DNA of 64,000 nucleotides from Rhynchopus sp. YZ270_cl-10 (taxonomy: Eukaryota; Euglenozoa; Diplonemea; Diplonemida; Diplonemidae). Position numbers and translations under genes: made by a program. The stretch is from contig OZ037833.1 in the NCBI GenBank assembly GCA_964035575.1, positions 1,612,001 to 1,676,000 on the forward strand, read 5' to 3'. The notes under the pieces are model-generated. The model was given only the letters and a program-made list of their open reading frames with translations. It had not been told where the DNA came from and did no database searches. Positions 41,995-52,357 of the stretch are shown here, one piece after another. Each line of letters opens with the position of its first letter. Within the stretch, counting starts at the first letter, position 1.

Positions 41995-42034
<40 letters not shown>
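41995..42034. repeat. Uninterrupted A40 homopolymer
   Basis: About 40 consecutive A on the plus strand, so U40 in minus-strand RNA. It is the longest homopolymer in the window. Confidence 0.9.
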
Positions 42035-42035
<1 letters not shown>

Positions 42036-42102
42036 AAAGCAAGAACACTTAGAGAGGTGAATGCATTCACTCAGGGTGTATACATTCTTGTACAAGAAAA
42101 AA

Positions 42103-42150
42103 GGGTTTTTGGTAAGATGATCCAAAGCACCATGTGCTCAGGTATCTTAG
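42103..42150 (-). repeat. Hairpin repeat, family A, diverged
   Basis: TTTTTGGTAAGATGATCC, AAAGCACCATGTGCTCAGG, TATCTTA. The loop is replaced by a GCACCATGTGC stem. Confidence 0.55.
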
Positions 42151-42494
42151 AGAAACGACGTTCTTCACTTGAAATACAGGGGATAGGGGGAAGAAGAGAA
42201 AGAAGGGAAAAAAAAAACCTTCCCCGTTCAAACCTGAGAATGAGTGGGAAGAAAAGAGAAGAAGTAGAAAAAAAAATGGGGGGAGAAAGACATAAATGTA
42301 AAATATAAGACGACGGGTATAGGGGCACTGTATCATCTTGATAGTAAAACACGCACCATTTTTCCACCTTTTTTTTTATTGCAATCATTCAAACTCATGG
42401 CAATAGGTAATAACAATAATAGAGGGACGTGCCCCGTGCACTTTGCTAATTTTTTTCTTCCCCTCGAGGCAACAAAACGAACCCCTCGCACTTT

Positions 42495-42560
42495 TTGTTG
42501 TGTCGACAATCACCTGTTAGTGCAGGATCTGTACCCAATGTCGCCTGAAGGCTATTGTAC
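42495..42560 (-). repeat. Dispersed repeat, family D
   Basis: TTTTTGTTGTGTCGACAATC, CCTGTTAGTGCAGG hairpin, ATCTGTACCCAATGTCGCC, GAAGGCTATTGTA. About 90% like 56555-56619. Confidence 0.8.
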
Positions 42561-42997
42561 CTATTTTATCTGCACTACTTTCCCCCCCCCTCCCTTCTAC
42601 CAGTTTTATCCTGAAGTCAGGTTTCTCTATGTGGTCATAATACAGTCTGCTGGAGTTGTTTGCAAACTAAAAAACAAACAAAAAAAAAAACATAGGTAAG
42701 GTCGGGCAAATGTTAGGAGAACAAAAATAACACAAAAATCCTTTAAAGAGTGTAGCATGTACTTCTCTTCCTTTTTTGTTTTTTTTTCAACTTCAAAAAG
42801 AAGAAGAAAACATGCAAGACGAATATACCTCTCATGAACAGACATATTTTTTTTAAAACAGAGAGAGGAACGGCAACTACTCCCCCAAAGAATTCCTAAG
42901 AAAGACTGGAAGTGGGGGGGATTGTTTTTCTATAAGAAAAGGGCGCTTTGAAAAACAAAAAAAAATAAAATAAAACGAAAAGAAGAAAAGTTAAGAA

Positions 42998-43041
42998 AAG
43001 TTTATAAGATGAGCCTAAGCCTCTCGTGCTTAGTCACCTTA
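42998..43041 (-). repeat. Hairpin repeat, family A, consensus
   Basis: AAGTTTATAAGATGAGCC, TAAG, CCTCTCGTG core, CTTAGTCACCTTA. Perfect CTAAGC/GCTTAG stem. Confidence 0.8.
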
Positions 43042-43587
43042 GTTAAATGGTGTTTTCGGAAGTCGGTCAACGACCTGTCAGCGACCTGTCAATATCAGGG
43101 GGTGTGTGTATAAAGTCCCTGTGGCAGTGACCTGTCAATACCGACCCCTCCCGGAGCACCATTACAAGATGAATATTCCTCTTTGCGTGCATCAAATCGT
43201 TATCACAATATAGTCGTGAAAAAAAAAAGATTGGGTCTTTGTTTGTGTGCTCAAAACTGGGCGAAACAAAAAGGTGGAAAAAGTGTGAAGCTGCATTTAG
43301 TGTTGAGTGTGTCGAATCAAAGTGAATCAAACAGACAACTTGCAAAAACATAATTTTTTTGTTTTCCGTGTTTTGTTTTCCCAAAAGCGCTGCCTCCAAT
43401 CTTAGTAATGCCAACTAAAAGATGTTGTTTTGTATAAAAAAACTGTCTCAATCTGTTTCCATTTGCCATGTCACAAAAGACGAAAAAAGATTGTTTCATA
43501 TACTAACTATTCTACTGAATAGATGGTATAATAGGGTGCACTAAATGTACCCTACGACGAAAAAAGAGAAAAAAAGAAAGAAAAAAA

Positions 43588-43630
43588 TGTAAGATGAATG
43601 TGCCGTCTCGTACACACACACACACATCTT
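43588..43630 (-). repeat. Hairpin repeat, family B
   Basis: ATGTAAGATGAATGTGCC, GTCTCGTAC, a short CA run, ACATCTT. Outer arms AAGATG/CATCTT pair. Confidence 0.65.
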
Positions 43631-44249
43631 CGCGAGAAGAAAAAAAAATAGGAATGAAATTTTTTGATGACCCTCTTCTGCATATCGCCTCAAAGCAAAC
43701 GCTCAATAGGAGAAGATGGGGGGGAAGTGCTTTTTTTTTTGTTGTTTTTTTGTTCCCTGCTAACCTGGGTGTTCTCGATACAGTTTCTATTTCAAAAAGA
43801 AATCCCCCCCCAAAAAAAAAAAAAATACAAACTTTCCAAACGTTGACTTTTACTTAAAAAAAAAGTAGGGAGGAAGAGTAGAGGAAATAGGAATAGAAAA
43901 AGTGGCCATCACTCAATTTTATTTTATTTTTTGAAAAATTGATAATGTGTGGACATCTCGCTTTTTTTTTTCTCCGTGTGCACATGAGCTCCTGCACTTT
44001 TTGTTGGTTTGCATTGTTTTGAGAATGTTTCAGACCCCACTCTCACAACCCCTCCCCACCCCCTATTTTTTTGTATATGGTGTCTTCCTAATGACCAAGA
44101 GGGTGGCAATAAGCTAATACCGCCGTTGTAGGTGCACAAATAAATTCAAGATGCGTTCCATTTCCGCAAAGAAAAGGAACGAAAAGCATGACAGGGTATA
44201 GCACCATGCATCTGTGCAGTACAAAAAAAAAAAGGAAAAAAAAGAGAAA

Positions 44250-44284
44250 AGTTTGTAAGATGAACCTATTTTAGACTCACCTCA
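44250..44284 (-). repeat. Hairpin repeat, family A, degraded
   Basis: AAAGTTTGTAAGATGAACC, TATTTTAGACTCACCTC. The loop and stem have decayed. Confidence 0.5.
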
Positions 44285-44423
44285 AAATCGGAACACCTTC
44301 CCCATTTTTTTTTTTTTAAACCCCCGTCCCCGCCCCTTTGTGTACCACCCTCCCCGCACCCTAAAAACCCCACCATACAACAAGATGACACACATCTCAA
44401 CTCAAAACAAAACAAAAAGAAAA

Positions 44424-47400
44424 CTATCTAAACTGGGGGCTTTGTGGTTCTCTGAATCGAGGGCTGCCTTTTCCGAAGGGTCTGGGGGAGCCTCTGGGGC
44501 TCGCACGCGCGACTATGATCGGGCTAGCGAGGGAGCTGGAGGAGGGACTCTTGCTGCGCGAGATGGCAAGCGGGCTTTTGGAACGCAATTTGAGGGGGTC
44601 GTCTGCACGGCGCTTACTGTCCTCTACGTGGGTGGGCGCCCAACGGCAGGGGATACCTTCCACACCAGCTATCTCCTCCCATTGCGGACTCGACACTACC
44701 ATGGCATGATGTCTTGACGCCATCCCTGAAGAGAACGTACTACTCAACGCCCGCCCCGTTGGAGACGCATGTGTTCCACTGTTTCCATAGGCAGGCAAGT
44801 TGAACCGCATGGAGTGTCTCTTGTCAACTGTAGGGGAAGGTGACTTCGTTCGTGCCCTGGTAGGGGTGGCAGTGCGGACCGGTGTACGGGGGCTTTGCCC
44901 TCTGGCAGGGGGGTGGGTCATGGAGGTGGATTTTCGTCGTCCAGGCATGACCATATCGAAGCTAGGTCTTGATGCAAAAGCGATGGGGGGTGATGTGGAT
45001 GCCATCCGCCGCCGTGGTGCTGCGAAGGTGCGGGAGTGTGGCTGCGAATGGGTTTGAGAGAGAGAGGGTGGCGGTTCGGAGGGTGCCGCCCTTGGGGTAC
45101 CGTTCTGCGCGTTCTGCGCAAGGAAGGTCGCAAACTCGACAGGGTCCTCCACGGCTCCAGGCGGGCTGCCTTCCACAGCGCGCTTCACTGCGCGGGACAC
45201 TACCCGATCGATGCTCGCCTTCATCTTCCACCGCCTCGTTGCAGGCGGAGTATGCGAACGAATCGGAAACAACTCTCCCAAAGTAGACGACAACCCGACC
45301 TGTGGATGTTCACATGTTCTGCCTCTCGGGGACGGACCGTTGTTGCCAACATCGTCAAAAGAAGAGGACCGCACATCCTCCAAGGTGGACATCCGGCGCA
45401 GCGGCAGCGACTCCAACGAGGTGGTCACGGTTATGGGAATCGCGTTGTCGGCCAGTATGCTGTCCAGATCGCGGCGTGGCTGCACGGAGTCTACTGAGGT
45501 GGTCACTGTGATGGGTATCGCACCCTCAAACATATCCTCCACGGACCGCCTCATCGGCGCACCAGGACTAAACGACGGCGTCTCCGCTGAAGGCGACAGA
45601 AGCGAATTCCCCGACCCAGACCGTGGTGTCGTATGTGCCTTAGGCGAATGCGAGCGGGATTTGGGTGAATGCGACCGCGACCTTGCCTTGGGACTCAACG
45701 ACGAAGAGCCTTGCGACTTAGGCGAGAGTGACGATGTGTCCAAATTAGAGACAAACATTTCAAGACTCGACCGCTGCAACAGACTGTGGTGCGTTGTGTT
45801 CGTGGGCCCCCTTCTAGGTGACGGTGACGAGGTGCGTCGAGAAGCATTGGCAAAGGCGTTTCCGTTCAGCATAGACGTGCTCAGCAATGACGAGGCAGAC
45901 GCAAACATCACAGACGGGGCACGCTTCTCAGACGAACTAGGTGACAGAGAGTTGAGCGCACTCACCGACCGCCCCAGCTGGGAGTCGCTCCCATTCGAAA
46001 CCACCTCCAACAGGTCGTCCAGGTCCTCATCATCAATGTCGCACACCTGCAGCATCGGAATAGGGTTGTTCTGTGTCATCGCCTTGAAGCTTCGGTTCAT
46101 CCGATCCGCCTCGTTCTCCACATCAAGCGACTGCGACCGTGAGTTCCCCCGCACGCTCCCCTTCATGCTCCCCCCGAAGCTGCCCTTAATACACAACAGG
46201 CTTTTGGACATGCTACTGCTGCTCCCGGTGGGGCTGGGTTGGCTGTCTGGCACAACCCCATTGGCGACCCTGGGCTGTGACAGCGAACGTTGCGGTGGGC
46301 TGTTGCTATTTGACCTGGGCGGTGACATTGCTCGTTGTGTCTGCGAGCGCTTCTGCGACGACGAGTTTGTCTCCTTCCTGAACCCTGGCAGCTGTGGACG
46401 CGCCGGCGAAACACTGCCACGGATAGACCCTGCAGGGGACACACTGGGCCGTCGCGTGCTCTCCTTTCTTTGCAACGCTGGTGACAGACTTGACCGTGTA
46501 GGTGAGAGCAGGCAGTTCCGCGGCCCCGGCCTCCCAGGCAATGTACTCGACCGTGGTGACGTTTTGGGCGACTGCGACGGACGTGCCGGCGACATGCTGC
46601 CTTTTGTCTTGCGCTTGACAGGGCCTGGACTTAGCATATCCCCTCTCGGCGTCGAAGAAAAGGAATTCCCTTTGGTCGACGCATTCAGCTTCATAGAAGA
46701 GTTGAGGTTCCCCTTTGTGGACGAGGCTAGTAGGTTCTTATGCGACGCTGCTAAAGGGTTCTTCGACGGTCGTGGTGAAGGCGAGCGCATCTTCAAGGAG
46801 TCGGTGCTTGCAGACAAACGGAACGGCGTTGCGCGTGTGCCCTTCAAAGCGCCGTTGCGTGGTGACTTCAACTCCGACGAAGGGTCCCCTTTACGATACG
46901 ACCGCTTCCGCGTCATCATGGAGCCACCTGACAGATGCACGTCACCGTCCTTCGACGGCACACTGCGGCGCACCATCTTGATCGCACTCCTCGCTCGCTG
47001 CAGGTGGCTGTGCTCATCAGGGCTTGAGGTAGGAACACGAAGCTGTGTAGCAGAGCGGCGGGCAGTCTTCTTCTTAAAGGACCCCATGGTCAGGGAGCGG
47101 TTCCGCCCACCGCCTTCTGCAGGCCCCGAACAGCCAGGGGCCATCTTAGGTGTGAGGGACAGCTCAAGAGCGGACACCGTTGACGTGAGGGATGTGTCGT
47201 CCACTGCGTCCAGCATGCGGTCGATCAGGTCGGAGAGCTTTTTGATTTCATCCGTTTCGTACGGCACTTCGTCGCTTTTGAGAAGCGTATCCGCCAAGTC
47301 AAAGTAGTGTGGTGCATTCGAACAGATCTGCTTCAAATCCTTAGGGTCTATCGACGCCTCCTCCATACGCAGTGTCGCGGCCTCTAGGAGGTTGCGGCTT

Positions 47401-49160
47401 TCGCTGTACGCCTCGACGTTGGTGTTGAGCTGTGCATCGGACTCAAGCTGGTCGCGTAGCTCAGACTCCGTTAGCATGTCCTCATCGGGGACGGACAGGC
47501 CCGTGATGATGCCATTCTTATCGATGCGCAGCGGGCCACCATGTGTCCACCCAATGAAGACGGCTTCCCATGGTTCTTCGTCGCCTGCAGACGCGGGAAG
47601 CTCCTCCCGCCGTGCCTTCTTGAGGCCAAGGACACACGCGCGTGCTGGGGTGATGATGTCTTCGATCTGCTTAGAGGATACCACTGCAGTGCCGTTGATG
47701 CTGATGGCCATCCAACCCTCGTAGTGGTGCAGGTTTGCTGTGTCCGCAGGTGAGCCCGGAAGAACAGTGCCAAGGACTACCACGGATGAAGCTCCCGGTG
47801 GCGACTCCGCATCCGGTTGCAGGTCGCGGAACTGTGCGCCTATGGCCGCAACGTTGCTCGCCTTCGCCACAACGACCTCCACCTTGCTCCCGTACTCGTA
47901 CTCGGGGGATTTAAGCCGTCGTAGATACGCAGCCAGCTCGGACGGCGTGAGGTACCCCCTGCTCCCACGCTGGTGCTCGAGTACCGCCCAGGTCCCCTTC
48001 CCAAGGTCCCGCAGCTCGGCCACCATCACTCCCTCTGTAAAGAGCTCGTGAACCTCGTCCGTGGGGTCGCCCGTATCAGAATCAAGTCGTATCGCAAAGT
48101 ATCGGTGACCCGTGAGGTTGTTCGTCGCAGACTGGTACACCGTGCGCTTGCAAAGCCCGGCACGGTTGCCTGACCACAGCGCAGAGCCAAGCGCTGCACT
48201 GTAGTCGTAGTCGGCCACCTCTGCCTGCAGGCCGTACTCGGACTTCACAAACTGCTGCAGCTCCGTGAGACGTCCTGACCCGCCGACGATGAGTGCGTTC
48301 GTGAGCTGCATGTTCTTCGGCAGCTCTGTGGTGATCTTCCTGCACGCCCGCGACACCCGCCCCATCAGCGGTGCCAGAGCAGAGGAGAGCTGCCCACGGT
48401 TGATGATCGTCGTCTTCTCCTTCACACGCACCTCGCTGTCCTTCAGACTCGACAGCTCCTTCTTCGAGTTCTCAACCGCACCCCAGATGACTCGGGTGTG
48501 CACGGTAGGCTGATGTGGTGCGAGGTGCATCATACGCACGTCTACTGCGTGCCCGCCGTATCGGAAGACGCGACACGAGACGACCGAGGCGGAGACACCA
48601 TCTTTGATGCCTTCCACACGGATGGTGCTGACGGAGGTAAACTTGCTGCCACTGTCGATGACGAGAAGGGTTGCGGCGGGTGCGTTGGGCTTGCGCCCCA
48701 TGGACCACTGCAGGGTTGCTGCCACAGAGCAGGAGATGTATTCAGGCCTCGGAAGGCCTGCGGCCATGGCCGCGACGCTGAGCTGCTTTCGTTCGAGCGA
48801 GGTGAGACAGGGCGGGATGGAGAGCGTGAGGTGGCGCAGGAGCTGCACGCCCTTGCGTCGGCAGACCTGCTCGAGCTGTGCGAAGAGCGCTGCTGCGGCT
48901 GCCTCGGGCCACATCTCTCGCTCACCGCCCTTTGGGTGCAACAACAGCGTCGGCTCGGTCAGCACAATGCGCGACACGGGAAAGCGGTACACATTGTCAT
49001 GCTTCGTGTCGAGCTCACGCCGTGCGTCACGCCCCACCAGCAAACGCTCTGCACCCACCGCTACCACCGCAGGCGGCGACCCACCAGAGACTAGCTCAGG
49101 CCGCGACCCAAAGTGCGCCATGCGGAACATCGTGCTCCCGACATCGATCCCAACCGACAT
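44424..49160 (-). CDS. Large protein: Hsp70-like ATPase fold, PDZ-like domain and long serine-rich tail
   Basis: The product is 1578 residues with no introns. The first about 400 residues follow the Hsp70/actin fold: MSVGIDVGSTMFRMAHFG (phosphate 1), LTLSIPPCLTSLERKQL, LLVIDSGSKFTSVS (phosphate 2) and ALIVGGSGRLTELQQFV (adenosine). Glycines are partly changed, so ATP binding may be weak. There is no Hsp70 peptide-binding domain. Instead a PDZ-like region lies near 455-540 (VVVLGTVLPGSPADTANLHH, GWMAISINGTAVVS). The remaining 850 residues are Ser/Pro/Arg-rich with many SP sites (SRSHSPKSRSHSPK) and a duplicated AIPITVTTS motif near 1210 and 1235. It is probably a phosphorylated scaffold (inference). 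Confidence 0.8.
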   Translation of the reverse strand: MSVGIDVGSTMFRMAHFGSRPELVSGGSPPAVVAVGAERLLVGRDARRELDTKHDNVYRFPVSRIVLTEPTLLLHPKGGEREMWPEAAAAALFAQLEQVCRRKGVQLLRHLTLSIPPCLTSLERKQLSVAAMAAGLPRPEYISCSVAATLQWSMGRKPNAPAATLLVIDSGSKFTSVSTIRVEGIKDGVSASVVSCRVFRYGGHAVDVRMMHLAPHQPTVHTRVIWGAVENSKKELSSLKDSEVRVKEKTTIINRGQLSSALAPLMGRVSRACRKITTELPKNMQLTNALIVGGSGRLTELQQFVKSEYGLQAEVADYDYSAALGSALWSGNRAGLCKRTVYQSATNNLTGHRYFAIRLDSDTGDPTDEVHELFTEGVMVAELRDLGKGTWAVLEHQRGSRGYLTPSELAAYLRRLKSPEYEYGSKVEVVVAKASNVAAIGAQFRDLQPDAESPPGASSVVVLGTVLPGSPADTANLHHYEGWMAISINGTAVVSSKQIEDIITPARACVLGLKKARREELPASAGDEEPWEAVFIGWTHGGPLRIDKNGIITGLSVPDEDMLTESELRDQLESDAQLNTNVEAYSESRNLLEAATLRMEEASIDPKDLKQICSNAPHYFDLADTLLKSDEVPYETDEIKKLSDLIDRMLDAVDDTSLTSTVSALELSLTPKMAPGCSGPAEGGGRNRSLTMGSFKKKTARRSATQLRVPTSSPDEHSHLQRARSAIKMVRRSVPSKDGDVHLSGGSMMTRKRSYRKGDPSSELKSPRNGALKGTRATPFRLSASTDSLKMRSPSPRPSKNPLAASHKNLLASSTKGNLNSSMKLNASTKGNSFSSTPRGDMLSPGPVKRKTKGSMSPARPSQSPKTSPRSSTLPGRPGPRNCLLSPTRSSLSPALQRKESTRRPSVSPAGSIRGSVSPARPQLPGFRKETNSSSQKRSQTQRAMSPPRSNSNSPPQRSLSQPRVANGVVPDSQPSPTGSSSSMSKSLLCIKGSFGGSMKGSVRGNSRSQSLDVENEADRMNRSFKAMTQNNPIPMLQVCDIDDEDLDDLLEVVSNGSDSQLGRSVSALNSLSPSSSEKRAPSVMFASASSLLSTSMLNGNAFANASRRTSSPSPRRGPTNTTHHSLLQRSSLEMFVSNLDTSSLSPKSQGSSSLSPKARSRSHSPKSRSHSPKAHTTPRSGSGNSLLSPSAETPSFSPGAPMRRSVEDMFEGAIPITVTTSVDSVQPRRDLDSILADNAIPITVTTSLESLPLRRMSTLEDVRSSSFDDVGNNGPSPRGRTCEHPQVGLSSTLGELFPIRSHTPPATRRWKMKASIDRVVSRAVKRAVEGSPPGAVEDPVEFATFLAQNAQNGTPRAAPSEPPPSLSQTHSQPHSRTFAAPRRRMASTSPPIAFASRPSFDMVMPGRRKSTSMTHPPARGQSPRTPVRTATPTRARTKSPSPTVDKRHSMRFNLPAYGNSGTHASPTGRALSSTFSSGMASRHHAMVVSSPQWEEIAGVEGIPCRWAPTHVEDSKRRADDPLKLRSKSPLAISRSKSPSSSSLASPIIVARASPRGSPRPFGKGSPRFREPQSPQFR

Positions 49161-49645
49161 GACGCCCTCAGGTCAGGGGTGCGAAGGAGCGGATCTGTTT
49201 CAACAGGGCTGTTTCGGGGTGCCACCCCACTTCAACGACACGCCAACGTACCAGAGTGAGAGCGAAGTGTTTGGTGTACGCTCTCCTGGGGGATGATGTG
49301 GTGGGGGATGTGGTGGTGGTGGTGGTGACAGAAGAAAATGGGAAGGGGTGACCTTTTTTTTCGCTTTTATCTAACGGTATTGCAGTAAGACAAAAGGGCT
49401 TGGGCTACTTGGGTTGTGCTGCGGAACAATACTAACGAGTGTTGGTCCCGACTGACCTTAGGTTATGTGGGGATGGTGTGGGAGGTGCGAGGGTTGTGCT
49501 GGGCACATAACACAAAACATTTTGGAAAGTTGTGAAGGGTCAAGCAGAAGCGTGGCCTTCTTTGGTGATGTGTCCCTTCCTTGTACCAATAAAAATAGAA
49601 TTAGGCTTTGCCACGTATTGCACAGAACCTTGCGCTACCTAAGAA

Positions 49646-49682
49646 AAGTATATAAGATGACCCTACGTGCTTCATCACCTTC
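49646..49682 (-). repeat. Hairpin repeat, family A
   Basis: AAGTATATAAGATGACCC, TACGTGCTTCATCACCTTC. Short-loop type. Confidence 0.6.
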
Positions 49683-49721
49683 AAGGCTTGATCACATTCG
49701 TGATCGTATAAAAAAATAATA

Positions 49722-49766
49722 AAGTTGAAAAGGTGCAAACACCTCATACACCAGGCAGACGCTGTC
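49722..49766 (-). repeat. Hairpin repeat, family C, diverged
   Basis: AAGTTGAAAAGGTGCAAAC, ACCTCATACACC, AGGCAGACGCTGTC. Confidence 0.55.
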
Positions 49767-50016
49767 ACAATAAATAAGCATGTCTGCAACACCCCTGACT
49801 CTCACTAAAAAGCAAAAAAAAACACCGCCTCAAAAAACTGTTGCGGGTTTTGCAAAAACACAGCATAAAAAAAAGTCATCCCAAAACTTTGGAGGGAAAC
49901 AACAGTGTTTTATCGCATCTATGGAAATACTGGAAAGATGACTGCTACCCGTAGAGGCAAGACAACAATCACCTTTATATGAGAAAAGTGGCTGGGAAGA
50001 AAAAAAAGGGGAAACA

Positions 50017-50055
50017 TTTTTATAAGATGACCCTATCTCTCTGTACAGTCACTTT
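50017..50055 (-). repeat. Hairpin repeat, family A, diverged
   Basis: ATTTTTATAAGATGACCC, TATCTCTCTGTACAGTCAC. The stem has partly changed. Confidence 0.55.
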
Positions 50056-50247
50056 GCTTTAAATTGACTTGAAATACGCCGACGACAGTGCACCTATATA
50101 AAAAAAAAAGAGTTTTTGGAAAGATAAAACCTGAGTCTCTCTGTGCACAGTGACCCTGAAAGAGTTGGTTGTATGACTCCTTGAGCCTCTGCTTAGTGAA
50201 CACTACAAAAGGCAAAAAAGGGGTTGAATATGTATTTGAAAGCATGT

Positions 50248-50280
50248 TAGGCGGTTCCGCAAGAGGCGGAACCTTGCCTA
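50248..50280. repeat. Strong 13-bp-stem hairpin
   Basis: TAGGC-GGTTCCGC, loop AAGAG, GCGGAACC, TT bulge, GCCTA. No T-run follows on either side, so a bacterial-type terminator is not implied. Confidence 0.8.
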
Positions 50281-50372
50281 GTGATGTGTGTTGTGTCTCT
50301 CTCGCTGCTTTTTTTTAAAAGCCACTTCAATGAATAGAAGCTCATTAGAAGACAAAAAAAAATAACAGTTTA

Positions 50373-50450
50373 TGGTGTGGCCGACGACCCCAAAATAGCA
50401 GAAAATAGCAGAAAGTAGCACAAAAATAGCACCCCCTTTCAGCCACACCA
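50373..50450. mobile_element. MITE-like element, copy 1
   Basis: The ends GGTGTGGCCGA and TCAGCCACACC are inverted repeats. The sequence AGTTTAT occurs directly outside both ends, as expected of a 7-bp target duplication. The interior holds AAATAGCAG repeats. It has no coding capacity. The second copy is at 57056-57121. Confidence 0.75.
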
Positions 50451-50597
50451 GTTTATGACGCGATCGAAGCGCAAGTTGATTACAACGTCTTTACAAAGTG
50501 TTCGCAGGGTAAAAGGGGTGGTATTAGGAGTAAAAAAACCCCCGAAGTCTTTATAAAGTCTTCAGTCTTTACGGTGTACTCTGCAACCTTCGACCAC

Positions 50598-50632
50598 AGT
50601 TAAGATGAACCTAAGCGTGCTTAGTCACCTTT
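50598..50632 (-). repeat. Hairpin repeat, family A, short loop
   Basis: AGTTAAGATGAACC, TAAGCGTGCTTA, GTCACCTTTTGATCA. The same short-loop form as 11409-11446, with the TTTGATCA flank shared too. Confidence 0.7.
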
Positions 50633-50650
50633 TGATCACATTCATAAAAA

Positions 50651-50700
50651 AAAGGTTGGATTTTTTTGACATACAAAGCTCTCTCGTGACAGTGTACCCC
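50651..50700 (-). repeat. Hairpin repeat, family E
   Basis: AAAGGTTGGATTTTTTTGAC, ATACAAAGCTCTCTCGTG, ACAGTGTACCCC. Confidence 0.65.
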
Positions 50701-50805
50701 AAAAAAAAAAAATTCAAACAATGAAACCGTATGACTACTAAAACCTGAACAAAAAGATAAACTGAAATTTGACAGAAAGAAAAAAAGAAACTGTGCCAAA
50801 GAGAA

Positions 50806-50853
50806 AAGTTGGTAAGATGAGCCGACGATGAGGCTCGCTGCGAATAGTCACAT
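50806..50853 (-). repeat. Hairpin repeat, family A, rearranged loop
   Basis: AAGTTGGTAAGATGAGCC, GACGATGAGGCTCGC, TGCGAATAGTCAC. The lead and end are kept but the stem is new. Confidence 0.5.
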
Positions 50854-51020
50854 AAAATAATAAGAGAAGTTAGAAAAAGTCCAAACGCCTCACCGTACAC
50901 CGGACGGAACGTTAAATGCACAGCCTCGTTTAACCCAACGAAAAGACAAAAAAAGGGAGAGTGCACCCTCTAAGGCATTGGGAATATTGCGCGTTTTGTG
51001 GCTAACAAAACAAAGTAACG

Positions 51021-51052
51021 TTGCAAGATGAATGTACAACGTTCACACATCA
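51021..51052 (-). repeat. Hairpin repeat, family B (linked to family G)
   Basis: TTGCAAGATGAATGTAC, AACGTTCACACATCA. Followed at once by the 38-bp G repeat at 51071-51108. Confidence 0.6.
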
Positions 51053-51070
51053 TTGATTTTTTTGGGGGGT

Positions 51071-51108
51071 CATATTCTGCGCAAGAATTACCCCTATTAG
51101 TTATCAAA
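51071..51108. repeat. 38-bp exact repeat (family G), copy 1
   Basis: Starts CATATTCTGCGCAAG, contains AATTACCCCTATTAG and ends TTATCAAA. It is identical over 38 bases to 59146-59183. Confidence 0.9.
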
Positions 51109-52316
51109 ACACATTAACAGTTACCACTACGCAACTGTGATTTGTGGCCAAAAAAAAACAACGAAAACGGCAGACGCAGACCTTTAGAAAAGTTTAAAAG
51201 AGCGAGTGTCAACCAAGCCTCTTGTACGTGGACACCTTTAATGATGGATGTGCAGATACACACATATTTCAATAACCCATGACCAAGAGGAAAGGGGTGG
51301 TGGTCTCCTGAAAGTCTCCAGGCGCATGAAAGGAGAGAGGAAGAGGCACCCACGACGGGGGGGAAATAGTAACTCTGATAGGTAAGTAAAAGGAAAAAGG
51401 TGGTGAACGTCGCCTTCTCTACGGTTCTGCAAACCCGCTTTATCCAGGAAACACTATTTGGTTGTGATCGAAACTTCACCCTTTTCCCCTCAATGACACT
51501 TCTGATTCTGTTTTCTATCACACCCAAAAAAAGGGGAGCTTTTCCAAACAAGTGTGGAAATCACACCCCTGATGACTACACGTTTCCAATTTTTAAAAAT
51601 AAAATGAATGAAAGATGAACGGGCCTCACGGAGTACATTTCTTTCAAAAAAAATCGAGCTGAACGGAGGCAGACAGGCAAGTGAGGGGAGGTGTGTTTTT
51701 TTAGGCTCTCAAAGTAACAAGGGGATTGCTGAAGGAGGGAATCTCAGACAGGGTATTTTTTTTCTTTTTCTTTTTTTCTCGTGGCGACGAATTAGTTGAC
51801 GCCTCGGTAACCATCACACCCCTTACCCCGTTTGGTTTTTAGTTCTTGTTTCTTTAGGTGTGGGGGTTTTTTTTTTGAGCACTAACCATCTGGTCAGAGG
51901 GTGGGGGAACACGGTGACGGGAAGGAAGTTCGCTTTGCTGACACAATAGCATCTTATTGTAAGTGTATCCCTGTTCTGCGCTGTTCTGCGCCACAAACAA
52001 AAAGAGAACAGGTCAGATGAACCAATCCTTTCATGGTTTGCCACCTTGTGTCAAAGATGAAAATGAATAATCAAATAAACAAAACGAACCAAAGAATAAA
52101 CCAAAAAGGAAACGGCTGCGTTCTGACCATCTGCATGGCATCTGACCGTTTTCAGATTATCAAAGACAAACACACAATAAGTGTTACAGCATTTTTACCA
52201 CAAAAATGCCCCCCCTCCCCTCCCCTCCCTTAGCCCTTCACCCCTCGGTTAAAACGGCCGTTCATTCGGCTATAGAACACTTCTTGCAGAAATTGTCACA
52301 AAAAAAAAAAAAAGAA

Positions 52317-52357
52317 ATTTAAAAGATGAAAGTGTCTCTCGTACACATTCATGTCAT
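52317..52357 (-). repeat. Hairpin repeat, family B
   Basis: ATTTAAAAGATGAAAGTGTC, TCTCGTACACATTCATGTC. Confidence 0.6.

Larger units (their letters stand above)
40468..44423. other. Gene-free interval of 4 kb with repeats
   Basis: No gene is supported. It contains hairpins of family A at 42103-42150, 42998-43041 and 44250-44284, family B near 42812-42848, 43165-43200 and 43588-43630, the D repeat at 42495-42560, a 40-base A-run at 41995-42034 and a partially repeated block with GACCTGTCA motifs at about 43070-43145. Confidence 0.6.

Noticed and set aside
42998-43041. Box C/D snoRNA interpretation of family A (AAGATGA resembling box C)
   Set aside because: No CTGA box D at the proper distance in any copy, and the match to box C is imperfect.
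45211-47307. 698-codon open frame on the plus strand
   Set aside because: It lies opposite the Hsp70-like gene's Ser/Arg-rich tail; the composition is a complement artefact and there is no domain or acceptor.
50248-50280. Bacterial rho-independent terminator
   Set aside because: No T-run follows the stem and the genome is eukaryotic.
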